From Levilactobacillus bambusae (GTDB lineage: Bacteria > Bacillota > Bacilli > Lactobacillales > Lactobacillaceae): a stretch of 64,000 nucleotides of DNA. Under the pieces are notes generated by a model. The model had not been told where the DNA came from. It made no database searches and saw only the letters and a program-made list of their open reading frames with translations. The stretch's first letter is position 1, and every line of letters starts with the position of its first letter. A program made the position numbers and the translations under genes. This document shows, piece by piece, positions 57,945 through 64,000 of this stretch. The stretch spans positions 354,855 through 418,854 of the forward strand of contig NZ_QCXQ01000001.1 of the NCBI RefSeq assembly GCF_003124125.1. The letters run 5' to 3'.

Positions 57945-59084
57945 TTACTTATTATCTTCTTCGTATTTCTTAGTCCACTTTTGGTGCTCAGCGTAGGTCT
58001 TTGAGAAGTGGACCTTCCCCGTTTTGGTATTCGCAATAAAGTAGTAGTACCCCTTCTTAACGTCACTCGGGTGAATAACATCTAAGATGGATTCCATACT
58101 TGGATTGTTAAACGGTCCCGGGCCAAATCCAGAGTTGACGTATAAATTATACGGCGAGTCCACCTTGAGATCCTTATAGGTAACCGTCTTCTTCGTCTTA
58201 TCCAGAGCGTACAAAATTGAAATATCTGATTGAAGTGGCATATTTGCGTTAATCCGGTTTAAGAACACTCCGGAAATTTTACGCCGATCGCTCTTTGTGA
58301 CCCCTTCGCGTTCAATTAAGGACCCAAGGGTCAGGACTTCTTGAACGGTCATGTCCTTCTTTTGAATGGTCTTAAAGTAGGGCTTCAGTTCCTCGTTCCG
58401 CTTAGCCACCATTTCAGTTACTAACTGTTTTAAGGTTCCCTTCTTTTCCACCGTGTAGGTCGCTGGAGCAAGATACCCCTCTAACCGGTACCGAACCCCT
58501 TCGGATTTCATTGCGGAACCCAGTAAATCAGGGTATTTAACGGCTAAAGAATTGATGAACTGTTTATTCTTCATCAGCGCTAAAAACTCATCCTTCGTAA
58601 AGTCGGTGGTAACCGGAATCCCGGCGGCAATATCTTTAATGCCTTCACCTTCCCGGACAAGAACCTTACCCTTAGTACTCTGGATTGGTTCGGCGGATCC
58701 GCCCCGTTCAAGCTGCTGGGCAACCGTTTTTAACGTCATCGAAGACTTAAGCTGGTAATATCCAGCGCGGAAATTACTGATGTTATTTGACTTAACGTAA
58801 TAGTTAAAAACCGTTCCGCTCTTAACAATTCCATCGTGTTGTAAAATTGACCCAATTTTGTTATTTGATGCTCCCAGCGGGATATAGACTTGGACGACCT
58901 TGTCGCTATCCTTATCTAGCGGTTGCAGGGATTCCTGAAAGTACCGGTACCCCACAATCCCTAAAACAACAACTAAAGCAATCAGTAGTCCAATCACCCA
59001 GAGAACCATGCGTTTCATTGGGCTTTTTTGCCCCTTCTGTGAACCACTGGAACGCGGTGGCGTAGGTTCCGTTCCATTATTCAA
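57945..59084 (-). CDS. mltG: Endolytic murein transglycosylase MltG
   Basis: 379 residues. Cytosolic N-terminus rich in Pro/Ser, a membrane helix ([21 protein letters not shown]), a LysM-like domain and the YceG catalytic domain with [23 protein letters not shown] (catalytic Glu) and [19 protein letters not shown]. It cuts nascent glycan strands. I prefer TTG 59084 because GGAGG stands seven bases before it; ATG 59120 has a TATAAT-like sequence but no ribosome site in front. Confidence 0.93.
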   Translation of the reverse strand: MNNGTEPTPPRSSGSQKGQKSPMKRMVLWVIGLLIALVVVLGIVGYRYFQESLQPLDKDSDKVVQVYIPLGASNNKIGSILQHDGIVKSGTVFNYYVKSNNISNFRAGYYQLKSSMTLKTVAQQLERGGSAEPIQSTKGKVLVREGEGIKDIAAGIPVTTDFTKDEFLALMKNKQFINSLAVKYPDLLGSAMKSEGVRYRLEGYLAPATYTVEKKGTLKQLVTEMVAKRNEELKPYFKTIQKKDMTVQEVLTLGSLIEREGVTKSDRRKISGVFLNRINANMPLQSDISILYALDKTKKTVTYKDLKVDSPYNLYVNSGFGPGPFNNPSMESILDVIHPSDVKKGYYYFIANTKTGKVHFSKTYAEHQKWTKKYEEDNK

Positions 59085-59178
59085 ATTATTTCCTCCGTTC
59101 TTTACCGTAATCTTTTTCATTATACTAAAAAAACATTCGCCTAGCACCGTCAGTTGTTGGATTTAACAAAAACATTCA

Positions 59179-59223
59179 CAAAAAGCGAGTCATCTGTCGA
59201 AACCACCGACAACTCGCTTTTTA
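59179..59223. terminator. pheT terminator
   Basis: AAAAAGCGAGT pairs with ACTCGCTTTTT around a structured loop containing GTCG/CGAC; T runs on both strands. Confidence 0.88.
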
Positions 59224-59236
59224 AACGGAACCTTAA

Positions 59237-61648
59237 CTACCGAATTTCGGCGTCTAATTCAGATTCCAAAAATTTCTCAACCTTTTCAAAGGCCTTCGTA
59301 ACATCCTCGTCAACTAAAGTCTTCGTTTTATCCTGATAGGTCAACGTATAAGCTAACGACTTTTTATCTGCCGGGAGCTTACTCCCCGTGTAAACATCAA
59401 ATAATTTCACCTGGGTAAGATGGGCCCCCCCACGCTTCTTAATAACCTCTAATACCTGTTGGTTAGTCACGTTAGCATCCACTAACATGGCAATGTCCCG
59501 GGTAATCGCCGGGTACTTAGAGATTGGGTTGTATTGATCGTCACTCTTTTGCATATCAATTAACATTTGAAGGTTCATCTCAAACGTGTAAGTTTCGCTA
59601 ATTTTCCACTGTTTTTCAACGCGCGGATGAACTTGACCGACGAACCCAACCCGGTGACCATGTACGAAAATGGCAGCTGTCCGGCCCGGATGCATATCTG
59701 GGTAGTCAGCAGTCGCTTCAAACTCAACGGGACCAACAACCGCTAAGTCCCTAAGCAAATGCTCCACAATTCCTTTCATCTGGTAGAAATCAACCTTAGC
59801 TTCATGATCGTTCCAAGTCGAATCGTTAAGGGTTCCGGTTAACACTCCGGCCACATGTTCTTCTTCCGTGGGCCGAATTTGATCATCCTCCCGGTAAAAG
59901 ACACGTCCCTGTTCGTACAGAGCCACGTTTTTTACCTTCCGGGCCTCATTGTAAGCCACATCATCAAGCAGTCCGCTGATTAGGCTGGTCCGCAAGAAGG
60001 CATGATCGGAACTCATCGGCCATGCTAACTTAGTTAACGCCGTAGGTTGGAGTGCAAACTGCGCCGCCTTCTTCTCCGTTGTTAACGAATATGAAATAGC
60101 CTGGTTTAATCCAGCCGCTTCTAAGGACGTTCGCGTAGCTCGAATTTGACGTTGAGCCGGTGACAGGACGCCTAACGTCATTTGTCCGGTTGGCAAGGTG
60201 GTTGGCAAATTGTCGTAACCATAAATTCGTGCCACCTCTTCAATTAAATCAGCATCAATCGTAATATCCCAGCGACGGGAAGGAATCGAAACGCTGTAAA
60301 GTCCGGCGTGTTCTTCAACTCCGAAACCTAACCGGGTAAAGATCGAGGTTACTTCCGCCACGCTTAGCTCCGTTCCGAGAACCTTATTAATTCGGTCGAT
60401 TGTGATATCAACTAGAACGGGTTGAACGTCTTGGTCACTCCCTGTTACTGTCCCTTGAGCCACCTGTCCATTTGCTTGATCGTGCATTAACTGGGCGGCA
60501 GCATCTAGGGCCTCTTGCACGCCACCGTGGTTAACCCCGCGTTCAAACCGTTGTGAAGCATCCGTATGCAAGTTCTGCCGTTGAGCCGTCTTCCGAACCC
60601 GAATCGGATCGAACACAGCTGCTTCAATGACAACGTTTTTAGTAGTGTCATCAATTTCAGTGTTTAAGCCCCCCATGACCCCAGCAAACATAATGGGTGC
60701 ATCCTCACTGGCAATTACAATATCATTCGGGTTCGTTTCGTGGTCGTTTCCGTCCAACGTTGTCAGCGTTTCATTCGGTTGAGCTAAACGAACGTTAACC
60801 TGTTTTCCATGAAATTTATCGAGATCAAAAGCATGAAGGGGTTGACCATACTTCAGCATGATGTAATTGGTTGCATCCACCACGTTATTAATCGGCCGAA
60901 TTCCAGCATCCCATAACTTAATTTGCATCCACATTGGGCTAGGTTTAATCTCAATGTTTTGAACGACCCGCAACTTATAAATTGCCGCTAGGTCCTTATC
61001 AACGTTAGCGGTAATGAGATCAGCTGCCTTTTGATCGGTATTTTCCGGCACGTCCGGGTGATTTAACCGTGGGGTTTGGTCATAAATTGCCGCTAATTCA
61101 TAGGTGGTACCATAAACACTAAGCATGTCACCCCGGTTTGGTGTCACATCAATGTCAATTAAATCGTCGTCCATTCCCAAGTACGGAAAAACGGAAGCGC
61201 CAGGAACGGCATCATCCGGCAAGAAGTAAATGCCATCAACATATTCCTTTGGAACAACGGATTCTGGGAACCCGATTTCTTGGAGGGCACATAGCATTCC
61301 GTTGCTTTGCACTCCCCGCATCTTGGACTTCTTAATCTTGATGTTATCCGCAATTCGGGCCCCTGATAAGGCAGCAATGACTTTCTTACCCACCTGAGCA
61401 TTAGGAGCGCCACAAACGATTTGCGTGGGTTCTGCCTCGCCAATATTCACCTGACAAATATTTAAATGGTCGGAATCTGGATGGGGTTCCATAGCGACAA
61501 TCTCCCCCACCACAACCTTCTTCATTCCGGCGCTTGGACTCGCTACTGAATCAACTTCAACGGCAGTCCGTTCAATCTTTTCACCAAGTTCGGCCGCTGA
61601 AACGTCCAAATCGAGGTATTCTTTAAGCCATTTATAAGGAATTTTCAC
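59237..61648 (-). CDS. pheT: Phenylalanyl-tRNA synthetase beta subunit
   Basis: 803 residues. MKIPYKWLKEYLDLD start, EMAP-like tRNA-binding domain (VVGEIVAMEPHPDSDHLNICQVN), B3/4 editing domain, B5, and the C-terminal anticodon-binding FDX domain (SKYPAITRDIAMLVDA). Forms the alpha2-beta2 enzyme with PheS, encoded just upstream, and is under the same T-box. Confidence 0.98.
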   Translation of the reverse strand: MKIPYKWLKEYLDLDVSAAELGEKIERTAVEVDSVASPSAGMKKVVVGEIVAMEPHPDSDHLNICQVNIGEAEPTQIVCGAPNAQVGKKVIAALSGARIADNIKIKKSKMRGVQSNGMLCALQEIGFPESVVPKEYVDGIYFLPDDAVPGASVFPYLGMDDDLIDIDVTPNRGDMLSVYGTTYELAAIYDQTPRLNHPDVPENTDQKAADLITANVDKDLAAIYKLRVVQNIEIKPSPMWMQIKLWDAGIRPINNVVDATNYIMLKYGQPLHAFDLDKFHGKQVNVRLAQPNETLTTLDGNDHETNPNDIVIASEDAPIMFAGVMGGLNTEIDDTTKNVVIEAAVFDPIRVRKTAQRQNLHTDASQRFERGVNHGGVQEALDAAAQLMHDQANGQVAQGTVTGSDQDVQPVLVDITIDRINKVLGTELSVAEVTSIFTRLGFGVEEHAGLYSVSIPSRRWDITIDADLIEEVARIYGYDNLPTTLPTGQMTLGVLSPAQRQIRATRTSLEAAGLNQAISYSLTTEKKAAQFALQPTALTKLAWPMSSDHAFLRTSLISGLLDDVAYNEARKVKNVALYEQGRVFYREDDQIRPTEEEHVAGVLTGTLNDSTWNDHEAKVDFYQMKGIVEHLLRDLAVVGPVEFEATADYPDMHPGRTAAIFVHGHRVGFVGQVHPRVEKQWKISETYTFEMNLQMLIDMQKSDDQYNPISKYPAITRDIAMLVDANVTNQQVLEVIKKRGGAHLTQVKLFDVYTGSKLPADKKSLAYTLTYQDKTKTLVDEDVTKAFEKVEKFLESELDAEIR

Positions 61649-61657
61649 GTTACTGAC

Positions 61658-62704
61658 CTAACCTTTCTTTGAAAACTGGGTTAAGAACCGGACATCATTT
61701 AGATAGAAGTCCCGGATATCATCAACCCCATATTTTAGCATCGCAAACCGGTCAGGACCGACCCCAAACGCAAAACCGCCGTAAACATCAGGATCAACTC
61801 CCGCCATTTTCAGCACGTTAGGATGGACCATTCCAGCCCCGAGGACTTCGATCCAACCGGAGTTTTTGCAAACACTGCAGCCCTTACCCGCGCAGTTCAT
61901 GCAGGTAATGTCGGCTTCAACGGAAGGTTCCGTAAACGGAAAGTAGCTTGGCCGTAAACGAACGTTGAACTTTTCACCAAAGAGTTCGTGCACCATCAAT
62001 AGGAGCGTCCCCTTTAAATCAGCCATGGTGATATGTTTATCAATCACTAGGCCTTCAACTTGATGGAATTGGTGGGAATGCGTTGGATCATCCGTATCCC
62101 GTCGGAAAACTACCCCTGGCGAAACCATCTTTAAAGGTCCCTGACTGAAGTCATGGGTCTCTAACGTCCGGGCTTGCATCGGCGAAGTTTGGGTCCGCAT
62201 TAAAATTTCTGATGACAGGTAGAAGGTATCCTGCATATCACGAGCGGGATGATCCTTAGGCAAGTTCATCATTTCAAAGTTATACCGCTCTTCTTCAACT
62301 TCCGGTCCGCTAAGAACCTGGTACCCCATGCCCATAAACAGATCACACATTTGATCAATAATCTGTTGAATGACGTGTGGTTCCCCCTCGGCTACCGGAG
62401 TACCTGGGAGCGTCACATCAATTGATTCCGCGTTTAACTTAGCGTCTAAAGCTAATTCCTCTAATTTTTCACGTTGACTAGTTAGTGCTTCGGTTAACGT
62501 ATCTCTGACAGTATTGGCAAACGCCCCCACCTTTGGCTTTTCTTCGGCGGGCAAATTCTTCATACCGTGCAGGACTTCCGTAATTTTCCCTTTTTTTCCT
62601 AAAAGGGCGACCCGGATGTCGTTTAACGACTTCAAATTATCCGTTGCTTTAATCTTAGCAAGGCCTTCATCGCGTAAGGCGTTTAAGTTATCTTGTAACG
62701 ACAT
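61658..62704 (-). CDS. pheS: Phenylalanyl-tRNA synthetase alpha subunit
   Basis: 348 residues. N-terminal coiled coil, then class II synthetase motifs: HPARDMQDTFYLSS (motif 1-2 region), VVFRRDTDDPTHSHQFHQVEG (motif 2) and GGFAFGVGPDRFAMLKYG (motif 3). Catalyses Phe activation and transfer. ATG 62704 follows GGAGGAG; further upstream codons lie in the T-box leader. Confidence 0.98.
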   Translation of the reverse strand: MSLQDNLNALRDEGLAKIKATDNLKSLNDIRVALLGKKGKITEVLHGMKNLPAEEKPKVGAFANTVRDTLTEALTSQREKLEELALDAKLNAESIDVTLPGTPVAEGEPHVIQQIIDQMCDLFMGMGYQVLSGPEVEEERYNFEMMNLPKDHPARDMQDTFYLSSEILMRTQTSPMQARTLETHDFSQGPLKMVSPGVVFRRDTDDPTHSHQFHQVEGLVIDKHITMADLKGTLLLMVHELFGEKFNVRLRPSYFPFTEPSVEADITCMNCAGKGCSVCKNSGWIEVLGAGMVHPNVLKMAGVDPDVYGGFAFGVGPDRFAMLKYGVDDIRDFYLNDVRFLTQFSKKG

Positions 62705-62738
62705 ACATTCTCCTCCATTATTTAACAAACGAACTAAT

Positions 62739-62996
62739 AAAAAATGCTCCATCCCTCATATTGAGGGACGAAGCATCGCGGTACCACCCTGATTTGGCCC
62801 TAGAGCCACACTCAGCAATGATAACGGTCATTGGTACCGGAAAGGTTATTCACCCAGGGGGATTCCAACCTTCAACTCAGGAAATGAATTCAACTAGCTG
62901 CTTACCGATCCCTTTCACCGGGGTGAGATCGTCTCTGATTAAGCCCACTAGCCTACTAATTTTCCGTCAACGTTTTATGTTTGTCATTTGTTTGAT
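62739..62996 (-). promoter_or_regulatory. T-box riboswitch controlling pheS-pheT
   Basis: The minus strand carries the T-box sequence AGGGTGGTACCGCG (62790-62777), followed by a terminator (GCTTCGTCCCTCA/TGAGGGATGGAGC, T run at 62744-62738). Upstream lies a long Stem I region with a GGTGAAAG element near 62920. Uncharged tRNA-Phe should stabilise the antiterminator and turn the operon on. The Phe specifier (TTC) is probably in the GAATTCATTTCC stretch near 62885, but I did not fold the whole leader. Confidence 0.92.
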
Positions 62997-63005
62997 GAAT
63001 TTAGT

Positions 63006-63386
63006 CTAACCGTTTTGTGGAACAGCGTCAAGCGTATCTTCATCCCACCATTTTTCAGACCACAGGTGAACTGCAGCCATAACATCCTTTAATTCACGAC
63101 CCTTTTCCGTCAAATCATACTGAATCAACGCAGAGTCAGGGAACGTTTGCCGGGTGATAATCCCCATTTGCTCTAATTCCTTTAATCGTTCTACTAGAAC
63201 CCGGTCACTGCATTTTGGTACGTGTCGGGCTAAATCCTTAAACCTTTGGGGCCCGTCATCTAAGATGACATCAATAATCAGCCCGTTCCATTTCTTCCCT
63301 AAGAATGAGAAGGTCTTGGTAAACCGGGGACATAAACAATAGTCATCGGTGGCTTCCGACTTCTTTAGGTCAACTGCTTCAGTCAT
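63006..63386 (-). CDS. HxlR-family transcriptional regulator
   Basis: 126 residues. CPRFTKTFSFLGKKWNGLIIDVIL and the winged helix RFKDLARHVPKCSDRVLVERLKELEQMGIITR are typical of HxlR. The N-terminal Cys residues (DYCLCPRF) could make it redox- or electrophile-responsive, as in several family members. Target unknown; it lies alone between the T-box and the HD gene. Confidence 0.93.
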   Translation of the reverse strand: MTEAVDLKKSEATDDYCLCPRFTKTFSFLGKKWNGLIIDVILDDGPQRFKDLARHVPKCSDRVLVERLKELEQMGIITRQTFPDSALIQYDLTEKGRELKDVMAAVHLWSEKWWDEDTLDAVPQNG

Positions 63387-63421
63387 TTAACATCCTCCTT
63401 CAGGCAAAACATTCTCTTGAT

Positions 63422-63919
63422 TTAAGCGTTTGGGGTAATTTTTTCCATCCACTGCTGAATGCGACCCCGAAACGGGCCCATAAACTCATGAATGGCCTCG
63501 TAGTCATCAACTAGCGAAACGATGTAGCTTTCCCGGTACTTCGGAAAAGCAGCCGTTGCCCCCCACATATGCTTCAGAATAATATCCTTTTCCTTAGGCG
63601 AAAGTGCGGTGAGTTTCTCTGCGTTTCTTAACGCTACCCGAGGGTGAATAAAAGCGTGGGAGCCTAAATCAAACTTAGTATTCCGCCAGTCATAGTAAAA
63701 TAAATCGTGAAGCAGCCCAGCTCGTGCAGTTGCCCGAACATCCAAATGATGTCGCTTAGCAATCTTATAGCTTTGATAAGAAACCGAAATTGAGTGATCT
63801 AATCGGGTAGAATGGTGATGCTGAACATAGTTGCCCAGTTGCTTAACTTCCGGCTTCTCTAACAGGTCAGCCACTAACGCCACGTATTCTTTATCATCTT
63901 TCCAAGAAGTTTCGGTCAT
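63422..63919 (-). CDS. HD-domain hydrolase
   Basis: 165 residues. RLDHSISVSYQSYKIAKRH, GLLHDLFYYDW and a later HMW supply the His and Asp ligands of an HD metal-dependent phosphohydrolase. Substrate unknown; members of this cytosolic group are often called HD-domain or YfbR-like proteins. The 80 bases beyond it to the window edge show no gene. Confidence 0.9.
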   Translation of the reverse strand: MTETSWKDDKEYVALVADLLEKPEVKQLGNYVQHHHSTRLDHSISVSYQSYKIAKRHHLDVRATARAGLLHDLFYYDWRNTKFDLGSHAFIHPRVALRNAEKLTALSPKEKDIILKHMWGATAAFPKYRESYIVSLVDDYEAIHEFMGPFRGRIQQWMEKITPNA

Positions 63920-64000
63920 AAATAGGCTCCTTTTTTCAACTGCTCACTTAACATATATTTGATGACTATAATAACCATTTTTCAAAAAAATGCAATTAAA

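Overview
The window is chromosomal DNA of a low-to-medium GC Gram-positive bacterium of the Lactobacillaceae. The evidence is the glnR-glnA, miaA, glcK, gluP, rpmG, class B PBP, yfhO, greA, udk, mltG and pheS-pheT block, strong AGGAGG ribosome sites and a T-box leader. The genus cannot be fixed from the sequence alone; a heterofermentative lactobacillus is a guess. About 44.4 kb of temperate siphovirus-type prophage (left edge to about 44.4 kb) lies next to glnA. Its integrase end abuts the glnA terminator. The other end and its att site lie off the left edge.

Prophage, read right to left. Integrase (43.2-44.3 kb); an accessory lysogeny block of membrane, secreted and DUF6414 proteins (39.5-42.8 kb); an ImmR/ImmA-type repressor and metallopeptidase (38.7-39.5 kb); a Cro-like gene; a second, self-contained switch with its own operators and a DUF4145 protein (36.6-37.9 kb); many very small early genes; RecT, a PD-(D/E)XK exonuclease, an initiator with internal iterons, a DnaC-like loader and RusA (29.9-33.8 kb); an ArpU-type late activator followed by six helically phased 10-bp repeats (29.0 kb); a cluster of four degenerate tRNA-like elements; an MFS exporter and a cysteine hydrolase as cargo; then the late genes: terminases, portal, a Prp-type protease, a MuF protein with a toxin-like tail, scaffold, capsid, connectors, tail, tape measure, S74 tail fibre, holin, endolysin, and a collagen-like BppU receptor-binding protein after the lysis genes.

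Most notable points. (i) A phage-encoded Prp protease accompanies LQRFA motifs, resembling the L27 Prp site, near the N-termini of the capsid, scaffold and major tail proteins. (ii) Two recoding sites are visible in the tail genes: a T TTT TTC -1 site joining gpG and gpT, and a CCC-T +1 site extending the major tail protein by 37 residues. (iii) The portal gene is frameshifted by a 5-bp tandem duplication, so the prophage may be defective. (iv) The MuF protein ends in a nuclease-toxin-like domain followed at once by a small acidic gene that could be its immunity protein. (v) At least six truncated tRNA-like domains (acceptor plus T-arm, no normal anticodon arm) are scattered through intergenic phage DNA.

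Host region (44.4-64 kb). glnA and glnR are in tandem, with a GlnR box and promoter upstream of glnR. miaA, a glycerophosphodiesterase, DUF3042, rhodanese, glucokinase, YqgQ, rhomboid protease and 5-FTHF cyclo-ligase follow, then rpmG, PBP2b, yfhO (the main host gene on the opposite strand), greA, udk, mltG and pheT-pheS under a T-box riboswitch. A HxlR regulator and an HD-domain protein close the window.
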